Of a stretch of DNA of 64,000 bases, positions 29,390 through 40,770 are shown in pieces (position 1 is the first letter of the stretch; every line of letters starts with the position of its first letter). A program made the translations under genes and the position numbers. The notes beneath the pieces were generated by a model. The model was not told where the DNA came from, searched no databases, and was given only the letters and a program-made list of their open reading frames with translations. Origin of the DNA: Paracyclopina nana. Lineage: Eukaryota > Arthropoda > Copepoda > Cyclopoida > Cyclopettidae. The stretch covers positions 8,630,501 through 8,694,500 of the forward strand of contig JAGUCH010000002.1 in assembly GCA_019096065.1 (NCBI GenBank), in the 5' to 3' direction.

Positions 29390-31929
29390 CTTTCCTCAAG
29401 ATAACAAACACTTGAGCGGCTGCTGCTACCAGGCAAGTGGCAGCAAGAACGCCACTGTGGCTGCGGTGGGGTGGAGCCCCCACATCGATGACAGGTTGTA
29501 CCGCACACCTGCGTATCAAGTGTAAATATTAGAGAGAAACACACACACACACAAATTTCACCCTTCAAATCATCTTTGACATTTTCGCCGACATGAGGGC
29601 ATAAAATTCGATTTCACTTCCCCGTGACCTCGACTCGCGCACCCGCTTGCAACATTTTTGAGCCAGCAGCACCAGCCTGCGTGCTATCAGCAAGGCAGTA
29701 AAACGGCCCTGAAGTTGTTCTACCCCCTTGCTTGTTCAGCGACATGCATTGCATAGTGGAGCACACCCACATATTTATAGACTTTTTCTTGCGAGCTGGA
29801 AGGTGTAGAGTTCCCCCCTCCTTCAGTAGAAGTAGTAGTTCATCATTGCTGCTTGGCTTCATCTCGGCCAAAAGAAGAATGCAAAGTCAACAAGCGCCGC
29901 ATCGGGAAGTTAACTACGTACCTGCTTTTACGCGCAGAGCTCAAAAGATTTATGGAGGAGACAGTCGGGCGCGTAGCCCTATAAACTAAGCGTCGTGATA
30001 CACATAATTTTGATAGCTTTGAACTCTAGCCTCCTGGCCTTTGCCGGCCCGAGTACGTGGAAGCGTGATGCGGCCGTAGACATTTCAGATATGCGAGCTA
30101 TTTTCACTCTTACTTCCCATGCGAAAAAAACCTGCACCCCTTTGTGAAACGAGCAGCTCAATTTCTCTTTTCGCTTTTTTCACGACTCGATCCTGGCTGT
30201 ACAAATGCACGATCGTCGTTTGACTTTGCAAGCGAACGAAACCCGTATTGATTCTTTGTCGCGACATTGAGCTGGTGGCTGATCGCCCCTAGGATCCCGT
30301 CCAGATGTTGACAAAGCGAGCCGTGATTAAATTAGCGTGCTGCTGGTAGCAGCCCCAAGGAGTCGTGATTGACCTCGGGCGACGCAAATGTGCAGAAGCG
30401 AAGCTGGCAAGTACGTGTGTAGGCTGTCACAACGTTGAAAAATAAAAAATCGATACACGTATCGATTCGTTTCGCAGCGCGCGTGCTCTCGCATACGAAG
30501 AGCCTCGACGATTCCAACCCAATTTTTCCAGATGCTCAAACTTTGAGGGCAGCCCCATTGTTGACGACAACGACGAATCATCGAGGCAGCAGCGCAGCGT
30601 AGGTAAGGAGGAGCCCCTCTTTGCACACATGGTCGACAATGCGGCATTTCTACCTGATAAGGCGACGCTCCCGAGCTCAATTTCGTGGCAAGTCCTATTC
30701 AACGCCGAAGCAATGCTGGGGACCCGTGGCAAAAGCAGGCAAAGCGAAAACGACGGAAAAAGAGGTCTTACCAGCAAAGGTCAAGCGCGGCCGTTGGGTG
30801 CACAAGTGAGCCGTTCGTGTTGTGACGGCGGACTGCCATCGACTAAGACTGGATCGGCGCGGCGCCTGAGCAAACTCCACATGATCGAGCGTGCGGCTTG
30901 CCCAAACTTGAGCTCATCGCGTTGCGCGAGAGGGCCCACAACTACGAGCAGATGTCCTCGCCAGCCACCAGCCTGACCACCATTTTTCCACCGACATCAT
31001 CATGGCAAAGTGGCAACATTCGCTCCAAGCCAATTGCCGCCTCCATTCCTCGCTTCGTCCATTAAAATGCCAATTTTCGGCCGAAAACTGACCAGCGATG
31101 GTCAAAACTCGACGCCTACTGCTCTTCCAGCTTTTATCGAACAAACAGCTTCTTGGCAGCCAAGGGATGCGTTAAAATAACCACTTTAGCATAGATTAGA
31201 AAATGACACGATTATAATCCGCTCGAACCTGCTCAAATTTGTGGCGGAAAAAACACGACGCCCTTATCTCGATGGCTGAGCAATTGTAGCACTCACCACC
31301 AAGGCCTTCCTGGTATTGCAAATCAGTTCTCAAGACGCTTGTCCCCACTTTTGTTGACATTTTCAAGCCATTATGAAACATTTGCTATTGTTTGTTTTTC
31401 AGCCACAAGGACCACTCTCCTCAGCGCAGTGTTTTGCACCTTTGCAAACAGAGCAGTGAGAGCACTGAGAAGTGAGAAGCGCTGGCTCTCAGCAATTTCA
31501 CGGAAATACAAGAAAGGTTGCGTTATCTCTAAAAGTGATAGTAGCGAAACAAGAAATAAAGCCTCCGAATGAAAATGAGCGCTCGACTGAGTCGACTCGT
31601 TCAGCAGTCAGCACACACTCAAAGCTCGCTATGCTGACCAGTGACTACTGAATACAAGAATGTTTGGCTTGCTTCAAGAAAAATCTTGCGGCAGAGGAAA
31701 TTCAACGCAGATTAGACAACACGCCAAAGCAGCCAACGCGCATCGTTTAGGCCAACAGCATGCAAGGATCAGCATTTTCAAATGATGTCCAAGGCTGAAG
31801 CCCTGATATAATGCTCACAAGTACTTTTGGGAGAAGTCACTTAAGGCCTCATAGCCTTGGAGTGACGTAGGATCTAATATCATGTTGGGTTTTAAAGCCT
31901 ACACTTTTTCGCCCTGGTTCTTAGAAGAT
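29390..31929. other. KANK upstream region, no gene recognised
   Basis: Contains a short (AC)n run near 29540-29555 and a relatively GC-rich stretch about 29,600-31,150 that is probably the KANK promoter and 5' region. Several overlapping open frames of 60-120 codons on both strands reflect this composition; none shows a domain or matched splice sites. Confidence 0.45.
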
Positions 31930-32245
31930 GAATTTGAATGCTAAAGCTTAAGGAAAGTCTTCGCAGATTTTTCAATAATCACTCTAGTGGCAACCAAAAG
32001 CTTATTGAAAATCTTATGGACCATCTTGAGGGGCTACCCCTAGATAGTCACCATGCTAAAGGGTTTTTGCCCTTGGGCCCCCCGGGAGGGGAGAGATTGG
32101 CCCTCAAAGTTTTGGGAGATTCTTATGTAGTAAAACTTTGGACCCCTCTCACAGCCATATGAAGCAACTTTTATCTACCCATTTTGTAGCCATTGATTGG
32201 CCCCCTAAGGGTGGCTTCAGAAATGGGATAAAAGTTGTTGCCTTG
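31930..32245 (+). repeat. Left arm of a ~300-bp inverted repeat
   Basis: This stretch is about 80 % similar by eye to the reverse complement of 38195..38495. Shared blocks include the GGGGCTACCCCTAGATAG, CTCACAGCCATATGAAGC and AACTTTTATC motifs. The two arms bracket 6.6 kb of repeats. They could be the ends of one large non-autonomous transposon or two opposed copies of one repeat. Confidence 0.75.
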
Positions 32246-32664
32246 CATGCCCACTGTGCTCCAAGGGGCAACATGCAAATTTTAGGGGTTAACTTAGGGG
32301 GAAAATTGAGGGAACTTCCCCGGATGAATTTTGTTCATTTTTTGCACAGAGTCAGTCAAAGATGAGTCCTTTCAAATAAAAAAATAAAAAAAATGGTCCA
32401 TATTTGTTTGGAGCTAGATATTGTCCGTCAAAGTTTTTCTAATTTTAGCCAATATAACGTTGTTTAACAGACATCAAAATTGTTTTATTTTAAAACCACA
32501 GTTTCTTAGTGATATATTGTAAATGCATGAACTGAAAATGAAATTTTATTATAAATATGGGGTATAAGGAGCAACTTTTGTTATAGTGATCCTTAGGTAA
32601 TCTCAATTTTAGGGGCAGTTATTTAACAAAAACTAATTCACTTACTTTATAAGGGGTCCCCTCA

Positions 32665-34990
32665 TATTACGGACGCACAGAAACACAGAAACTCGGAAAT
32701 GACCTCATTTGACCCCTCCAATTAAAATCACACCTTCTCACGATTCCGTGAAATTAGAATTTAAATAACACGGACGCTGGAAATGGCTGAACAAGAATAA
32801 TCAAAGTAGGATTTATTTTGCAAACTTGGGTCAACTAGACTTGATGAACTATTTGTTCAGTTATGAACTGTACAAAGCAATGTTAGGGATTGAAAATACA
32901 TTTTTAGGCTGCTAAATGTACTTATAAAAACTTTGGAGTTTCCAGAACTGTGCAGACTTTGGATGCTGTATGCATATTGTCTCAAAATTCATTTTTGGAG
33001 AAATTTTACTTATTGATGTCTTAGTGGCTTTGATCATTTCAGCTGTATCTAAAATGTAATAACTCTGCAATTTTTGAGTTGGTTTAAAGGAATTTGTGTG
33101 ATGCATATTGATTCAGAAGCAACCAGTTTGGCACTGAAATTGAAAAACTTTGAGTGTTTATTTTTCAATAGTTTTAAAATTGCTTGACCCTTTTTCCAAA
33201 GAATTAGCATCAGCAGAAATTTACTTTGGTGCTTGTCTTAAAACAATTTTTCTCCTTTCCGGCGTGCATTAACGGAAGGAATTTGGGGGCACATGAACTG
33301 GATGTATAGCTTGTTCTCATAAACATTTCTATAAGGTAAGCAAGGCACTTTGTGGGCATATATCTCAGCATCTACTAGTCCAATACTTACTGAGTTATGA
33401 TTACAATAGCAGATGTTTTTTGAGTGATTGGTTCACAAGTGACATATCCCTATTTTTTTAATTCTCCTAGTTAATTCTTGGTTTCATTATTTTTTTGTGA
33501 CACAAAATGTCTTTTTTGGGCTTAGCTTGGGAATACCAAAAAAGACTTCCTTGTCTTGACTAAACTGACTTAGCTGTATTAGCTTGTTGAGAATAAGCTA
33601 GACTTGATTCTCTTGTCACCAAGGAAATTAACTGTATTTCATTTGGCTCATATAAGAAGACTTGGTAAGCAAGACTCTTAGGCCGTTCTCATGTTGCCAG
33701 AAAAAGCTAAGCTAAGGTAAAAAAGCTAAGCTATCTGCTTTTTTAAATGTTGAGAAAAATGAAAAACAGTTATTTCACTCAACATTTAAAAGATGGAGCT
33801 GATTTTCATTGTTGGAACTTCAATGATCAAGGAAGATGTCATTCAATGATTTGTACTCTTGTATCGTTATCAATTTAGCCCTTTTTCTGTTAGCCTTCCA
33901 CCAATCTAGCCTTTGGCCAATTGGCCTTACACCATTTAGCCTTTTACCAATTAGCCTTTTACCGATTAGCCTTTAACCAGTAGAGCCCTTCCAAAGTGCC
34001 TTGCTTTGCATACCGCCTGCCTTACTGAGTTTCATGAGAACAAGCTTATGTATCAAGAACTGATCGCAAAACTTAGAAACTTAATTTAATAGCTTGTTCT
34101 CATAAAACTCATAGATTCGTAAGAGCGTATTGAAGAATCTTCATGCCAATTTTCATCCGGATCGGAGGTCTCTAAGGAGGTGGCTGATTTTTCTCCTTTG
34201 CTTAACTGATTTGCCTCACTTTCAGTAAGGCGACCTTAGCATCCTCCAATCCGGATGAAAATTGGCATGAAGATTCTTCAACACGTCCTCATGAATTCCT
34301 CCAAATTTGGTTCCAGTCGGACGAGTAGATGCTGAGATATAAGCGCGCAAAGTGCCTTGCTTACCTTATATAAATGTTTATGAGAACAAGCTCAACTCAA
34401 CTCAACTGACATAAGGGCGATCACATATTCGAATTTCTAGTCAAGTTACCTTGCTAAAACAGCAACCTTACTTGATCAGTTAAGTTCAGCTTGTTCTAGC
34501 CAAGTTCGGTTCGTTTTAGCCATGTTCAGTTGACCGCTGAGCTGACACGCCAATGCGTTGTACATCAGCAGCTGATGATCAAAGTTAGCTTTTCTCAATT
34601 AAGCGAGCTTCAGTTGCTACGCATATGAGAACACTTTTTTCAGCTAAGTTCAATTTGGCAACTGAACTTAGCTAGGCAAGCAAGCTAGTACTAGTACATA
34701 AAATTATGCTAAGTTAAGTTCTACCTACATAAATATCTGGGAACGGAACGGAACTGAACTAAACTTAACTTAACTTTACTAACAGGTCAATATGGGAACG
34801 CCCTATAGTTTATACAATAAACTTAGTCTTCATTGTTTTAACTATTTTAAGTATTTTTTTCTGTCCGTGTTTTTCATCTGAAGTTTACTCCATGTCCGTG
34901 TTATTTGAATTTAGATTTCACGGAATCACGCCGAGGTGTGATTTTAATTATAGGTGTGAAGTGGGAAGAAGTGATGCTTTTTCCGTATTT
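32665..34990. repeat. Inverted-repeat element with arms near 32,670-32,780 and 34,880-34,960
   Basis: The left arm has AATTAAAATCACACCTT, then TTCCGTGAAAT and ATAACACGGA; the right arm holds the reverse complement (TCCGTGTTAT, ATTTCACGGAA, AGGTGTGATTTTAATT). The body carries other inverted repeats: AGCTTGTTCTCAT end motifs at about 33,315, 34,040 (reversed), 34,091 and 34,390 (reversed), and a strong hairpin at 34,131-34,280 built on CCAATTTTCATCCGGAT. No coding frame. Nested, decayed fold-back DNA elements are the simplest reading. Confidence 0.6.
33681..34803. mobile_element. Decayed TA-flanked DNA element related to the MITE at 61.9 kb
   Basis: It begins GGCCGTTCTCATGTTGCC after TA and ends with the mutated complement (CAATATGGGAACGCCC) before TA. 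The same end plus the AAAAAGCTAAGCTAAGGTAA subterminal block occurs in the well-preserved copy at 61918..62126. The body is about five times longer and overlaps other inverted repeats, so its limits are tentative. Confidence 0.45.
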
Positions 34991-35149
34991 TCCGTCAGGC
35001 CGTATTTCGGCCACACGCATGTGTCCAGCTCACGGAAATCACGATTTTTTCGAGCAGTGTTATTTTTCTTCAAAGCGGTCCCCGGCTCACAGCCAGGCCT
35101 TTCAGTGACTAATTGCCCGACCAATCTCAAGACACACCATTACTAATTT

Positions 35150-36455
35150 GGTCCCACAGTTTGTGTCTCACCATAATATGTGTCCCACCATGACTTTTAA
35201 TCCCACCATTTCATTTTTGTCCTACCTTCCAATTGTCCCACCTTGAATTTTCAGAGACCATCTCTCACCACAGTTTGTGTCTCACCATAATATGTGTCCC
35301 ACCATGACTTTTAATCCCACCATTTCATTTTTGTCCCACCTCCCAATTGTCCCACCTTGAATTTTCAGAGACCATCTCTCACCACATTTTGTGTCTCACC
35401 ATAATGTGTGTCCCACCATGACTTTTAATCCCACCATTTCATTTTTGTCCCACCTCCCAATTGTCCCACCTTGAATTTTCAGAGACCATCTCTCACCACA
35501 TTTTGTGTCTCACCATGATACATGTCCCACCATGACTTTTAATCCCACCATTTCATTTTTGTCCCACCTCCCAATTGTCCCACCTTGAATTTTCAGAGAC
35601 CATCTCTCACCACAGTTTGTGTCTCACCATAATATGTGTCCCACCATGACTTTTAATCCCACCATTTCATTTTTGTCCCACCTCCCAATTGTCCCACCTT
35701 GAATTTTCAGAGACCATCTCTCACCACAGTTTGTGTCTCACCATAATATGTGTCCCACCATGACTTTTAATCCCACCATTTCATTTTTGTCCCACCTCCC
35801 AATTGTCCCACCTTGAATTTTCAGAGACCATCTCTCACCACAGTTTGTGTCTCACCATAATATGTGTCCCACCATGACTTTTGATTCCACCATTTCATTT
35901 TTGTCCCACCTTCCAATTGTCCCACCTTGAATTTTCAGTGACCATCTCTCCCCACATTTTGTGTCTCACCATGATACATGTCCCACCATGACTTTTGATT
36001 CCACCATTTCATTTTTGTCCCACCTCCCAATTGTCCCACCTTGAATTTTCAGTGACCATCTCTCACCACATTTTGTGTCTCACCATAATGTGTGTCCCAC
36101 CATGACTTTTAATCCCACCATTTCATTTTTGTCCCACCTCCCAATTGTCCCACCTTGAATTTTCAGAGACCATCTCTCACCACATTTTGTGTCTCACCAT
36201 GATACATGTCCCACCATGACTTTTAATCCCACCATTTCATTTTTGTCCCACCTCCCAATTGTCCCACCTTGAATTTTAAGAGACCATCTCTCACCCCATT
36301 TTGTGTCTCACCATGATATGTGTCCCACCATGACTTTTAATCCCACCATTTCATTTTTGTCCCACCTCCCAATTGTCCCACCTTGAATTTTCAGTGACTA
36401 TCTCTCCCCACATTTTGTGTCTCACCATAAGATGTGTCCCACCATGACTTTTAAT
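35150..36455. repeat. 114-bp satellite, about 11.5 tandem copies
   Basis: The mark TCAGAGACCATCTC recurs at 35251, 35365, 35479 and 35593, each 114 bp apart, and continues with few changes to ~36,455. Each unit is itself built of ~19-21-bp pieces that start with (T/C)CCACC or CTCACCAT, so this is a higher-order array. 114 is 38 codons but all frames carry stops; it is not coding. Confidence 0.97.
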
Positions 36456-38194
36456 TCCTACCGCGACCCACCGCAACCTACCTCAACCCCACAAAGTGTT
36501 CCCTGGGGGCCCTAGGACCCTGATTTTGACCCCAATTTTGACCCCAATTTAGGGCCCCGCCCCCACTATTTACTCCGAAACTAAGCTACTGAGCACATTA
36601 CTGACCCACTATACCTTACAATGACCCTAACTTTGGCCCCCTGACCCCAAATTTGACCCTGTTTGGGGGGTATGGAGGGGGTTTTGGGGCGCCCCAAATT
36701 TGGTCCCCATTTTTTCACAGATTATGCTCGGAACGAGCCCAAAACTTATTTTCACTTACAGCTGAGTCCTTTATGGAGCCAACTCAGCACAGTCAGCTGA
36801 TTTCAAAACTGCTGAGTCACTTTCTCAGTACTTTGTATCTCGGAAACGGTGAGAGATATCAAAAAACTTATTTAGCAAAAGTTGCTCAGCACCCCAAAAT
36901 ACCCTGAAATACCAAGTCTCAGCATCTCAGCCAAGTGACTCAGCAATCCAAAATGACAAGATACAGCAAAGTCATTGAAGCATATGTTTACTTGAGATTA
37001 TCTGCTCAGAATATGAGGGAGAACAATGGTACTAAGTTTCAGTTCAATCGGACCACTATGAAAAATCGGCCACTTTTTCTAGTGTACCCCCTTAGGAAAA
37101 CTCGACTTTTTCCCAAGTCATGTGATGGACTTGACTATGAATCAAAACTTGTAGAGGAGCTCGTCCTGACATCAAAACAGTAAAATGAAGTGTGCTGAGA
37201 CGCTCTGTTGCTGTGATATTGTGGGTCAAAGTGTGGAAATCGGGCCCCAGAAGTAGCGGTCTCTCAGAAAATTTCATAAAATAAGAAATGATGGGGACAT
37301 CAAGGGCTACAAGAATATTAAATTTCAGCTCTCTAGCTGAGCAGGGTTTCATGCTGAGCATATCTGGCTAAATAACTCCGCTGCTGAGCTGCTCAGCACC
37401 AAATCCTTTGGTGTGCTGACTCATAGCATCTATTAGATCATTTGTACCAATTCTCAGCCCAATCGGAGAACTCAGCTGCACTTTTTCAGGGGGCTCAGCA
37501 GTAGTAAACTTTGACGATCGATATCTCAGCAACGGAGCGTCATAGCTCAGATCAATTTACTGTTCTGAAGTCGGGCTGAGCTCCTCTACAACTTTGTACT
37601 TCAAAGTCAAGTCCACAAGTTCCAAGTCCGCTTGTTCTGTACTACTCAGAGCTCAGCGCTATCTCAGCTCGTAGTAGTCCGATTTTAAAACTGTTTACTT
37701 TAATGGAATTCTGAGACTCAGCAGATAATTTTTTTATTTCATTGCAAACTTGATATCTCCACTTTTACTTGCACTAGTTCTTAACAAAAAGCTCTATGTA
37801 GTACGTAGTACATAAGGCTGCGTTTCATCCGTCTATTCAATGCCAAAATTTGAAAAATGCCCCGATTTTTGATATCTTTTCATTTTTGGAAATGGGAGAT
37901 CAAACTGAACACTTTTTGTTACATAGTAAACAAGATATCTCAGCTCCTTGTCTCCGTAAAACTCAGCAGTTAGGCTGCTATTTAGCGGTAAACTTTGGCG
38001 CGCGATATCTCCGGTTCTAGGCAAGATATCTTGCCCCAATTTGAACTTATGAAGTCAGGGCAACCTCCTCTGCATGGTTTATTAGTAGTTAAGGACCGCA
38101 TTTCAACTTTAAATTGATCAGCCGAAATTTGACGAGAAGCGTTCTCCAGCATCTGGGAGTATTTCCTTAATAAAAATTTTATGAAAAATGAAAA
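36456..38194. other. Gene-free stretch rich in CTCAGC/GCTGAG words
   Basis: After the satellite comes a C-rich block (repeated TTTTGACCCCAA about 36,510-36,560), then ~1.5 kb in which CTCAGC, GCTGAG and ATATCTC recur many times without a fixed period. No coding frame with motifs. It looks like old repeat sequence. Confidence 0.5.
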
Positions 38195-38495
38195 AGATAG
38201 ATGACAACTTTTATCCCATTTCCAATGACACCCTCAGGGGGCCTAACAATGGCCAAGATGGGTGGATTAAAGTTGCTTCATATGGCTGTGAGAGGGGTCC
38301 AAAGTTTTACTACATAAGAATTTCCCAAAACTTTGAGGGCCAATATCTCCCCTCCCAGGGGCCCAAGGGCAAAACCCATAGGCATGGTGACTATCTAGGG
38401 GTAGCCCCTCAAGATGGTCCATAAGATTTTCAAAAAGCTCTCGGTGCCACTAGAGTGATAATTGAAAAATCTGCAGAGGCTTTCCTTAATACATA
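38195..38495 (-). repeat. Right arm of the ~300-bp inverted repeat
   Basis: Reverse complement partner of 31930..32245; see that entry. Confidence 0.75.
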
Positions 38496-39097
38496 GATAG
38501 TACTATCTTACCATCTGGGTTTGTGGATCTACATTGAAACAGCATTGCATCTTTAAGCCTGGGTTTTAAAATCGGGGGAACTTTTTTTGTCCAAAAATCA
38601 AGTTGTAAAATGACCGACACGTCTAGTTGCAAAATGTCCGACATCTACTGCGTTTTTTGCCCAACATATTTGTCATAGTTGTAGAATGTCCGACAAAATC
38701 TTTTTGTGCGACAAATAGAGTGTTAAATGTCTGACAGAATTTGTCAAGTTTCAAAATGTCCGATATGACCCAGATGTAAAATGTCCGACAGATTTTGTCA
38801 AGTTGTAAAATGTCCGACATGACACAGTTAAAAAAATGTTTGATGCATCATACACCTAGGAGCTTCGATAGTAAAATAATTTTATATACTGTAATACGAT
38901 TTCCTCGTGTTATAATTCAGTTTACCGATCCGACTCAGCTCTTTTATATCACAGTTTTTTCTAAGCAATTTGGGGGATATTAAATACTTAACAGCCCTGG
39001 AATCAAATTTGAGGGATTTTAAGTAATATAATGCCGCTCATATTCCATGGAACTAATCCAAATTCCAAAGAAGTTAGAAAAAAGAGAGCATCATCCA

Positions 39098-39172
39098 ATA
39101 TTCTAACCTCAGAAAGTTGGATCAACATTCCAATACTCTAACCACTGAGCTAGGGAAACATCATGAAAATTG
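39098..39172 (-). pseudogene. tRNA-Asn(GTT)-like relic
   Basis: The minus strand has a good A-box region (TAGCTCAGTGGTTAGAGT) and a perfect 5-bp anticodon stem (TTGGA/TCCAA) around loop ATGTTGA, anticodon GTT. The T arm (GGTTAGAATATT) has lost the GGTTCGAATCC form. A degenerate tRNA or SINE head. Confidence 0.5.
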
Positions 39173-39233
39173 CATGCTATGAACAGGACTTTACCATGAC
39201 TTATGCCAGATAAAGAAATAAAAAAAGTTAAGG

Positions 39234-39308
39234 TATGACTGGGGTTTGAACCCTAGACTACTGAGTTAAGAGCCCAGCACTCTAACCATTGTTCCATAGG
39301 AGCACAAC
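39234..39308 (-). pseudogene. tRNA-Lys(CTT)-like relic or SINE head
   Basis: The minus strand shows an A-box-like ATGGTTAGAGTGCTGG, anticodon stem CTGGG/CTCAG around loop CTCTTAA (anticodon CTT), and a clear B box GGTTCAAACCC. The acceptor stem does not pair, so this is unlikely to be a working tRNA. A T-rich run follows. Confidence 0.5.
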
Positions 39309-40770
39309 TGCAAAAATTCATCTTAAAAGTCTATTTTATTGCTCCCAAACCACAGGATGCTAGCGCATGAGAGCCAGTGAAGCAACTAAAAACCGAGCAG
39401 CATTTTCAAGGGCACGGGCCAGCCCGGTAACTTCATTAAAACACTCAAAAATCGTATTACAGAATATAAAATTGTATATTTTGAGCTGGGGCAAGTAAAG
39501 TAGGGTAATTAAATAGCTGACCTCGGATTTTAAAATGGAAAAACACTCGTACAATTACAGCCCTCCACAGAAGGGTCACTCCTAACAAAAAAGTCGCATC
39601 GTTTTCACTGAAACTTAAGCGAAAAAGTCCATCACTAAATCGGCTCTAGATTGATGCTAACACTTCAAAATTGACTTCCATGATGTTTTTGGGCTACTAA
39701 AATGTTATCTTTGGAGATTTTATTTTATCAAACTCAGATTTTGTCTATGAAAATCTGTCTCAAAAGGCTGCACGAAAATCAGAAAAAAATTATATGTGCC
39801 TAGATCCCTTGGACCTCAGCATTCCTCAAAGATGCTTTCCAAAAAACTTCAGAAGGACACCTTGGAATAATTTAGTACCCATGTTGTGTTCATATATCCA
39901 CATTCTTATGAGATATGGCGGAGTTTTTGCAAACCAAACTTGTGGCTATTTTTATTAAAATTGGTATGTTTTTGATCAATTTAGGCAATTGGCTGCCTAA
40001 AAACCTAATTTATTTAAATTTTTCTGGCTTTAAAATGACTTTCATATGATTTAGAAGGGAATTTATCAAGAAAATGCCAATTTTTGGATTTCTTAAAGTT
40101 ATGGTGCATTTTTACGTACTTTTCAATGATGCGACTTTTTTATTAGGAGTGACCCTACTGTGCCCTCGCAGGCTCAGGCTAGTAAAGCTGTACTCGAGTT
40201 TTCCCATTTTAAAATCCTTGCTCAGCTATTTAATGACCCTACTTTACGTGCCCCAGCTCGAAATAAATAACTATAATGCAAGGGTGAAAATATGACTTAC
40301 TTTGGTATTAGAATTGCATTTCCAAAACTTTCTTGAAATAATCAACAACACTTCTTTCCTTGCCACTCATTGTAGTTCATTGTGGAACAATTTGAACTGT
40401 TATTTCATCAATGAATAAGCTTATCCAAATGCCGCTACAAAATACTCAACTTTTTTCTAGTTTTAGCTGAGAAGCTAGTACTACATATACTGATGAGAGA
40501 TAGCAAAATGTTGAGAAACAGTCAAACCGGACTTTTTTGGTTAATTTGCATCTATACCTAATGTGTCGGACAAATAACGCACCCATTGCCAAAAATGTGT
40601 CGATCATTTTACAAACTACACCTTATGTGTTGGATAAAAAATGCACCCGTCACCAAAAATGTGTCGGCCAAAAAATGTACCTGTCAAAAATGTGTTGGAC
40701 ATTTCACAACTGTACCAAATCTGTCGGACATTTTACAATTTGACGAAATGTGTTGGACAAAATGATGGAG

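Larger units (their letters stand above)
38590..40770. repeat. 2.2-kb inverted-repeat element with minisatellite arms
   Basis: The left arm (38,590-38,830) repeats AAAATGTCCGACA-like units; the right arm (40,555-40,770) repeats the complement (TGTCGGACATTTT). A second, inner pair of inverted arms lies at about 39,455-39,620 and 40,120-40,280 (blocks GGGTCACTCCTAA and GAGCTGGGGCAAGTAAAGTAGGG and their complements). The interior is AT-rich and non-coding, with two tRNA-like relics. Confidence 0.7.

Noticed and set aside
30327..30976. Overlapping 60-117-codon frames upstream of KANK
   Set aside because: They overlap on both strands in a GC-rich stretch, lack motifs and matching splice sites, and look like composition effects.
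35150..36455. CRISPR-like array
   Set aside because: Units are contiguous 114-bp tandem repeats with no unique spacers, in a eukaryotic genome.
39234..39308. Functional tRNA-Lys gene
   Set aside because: Acceptor stem does not pair and the T stem has mismatches.
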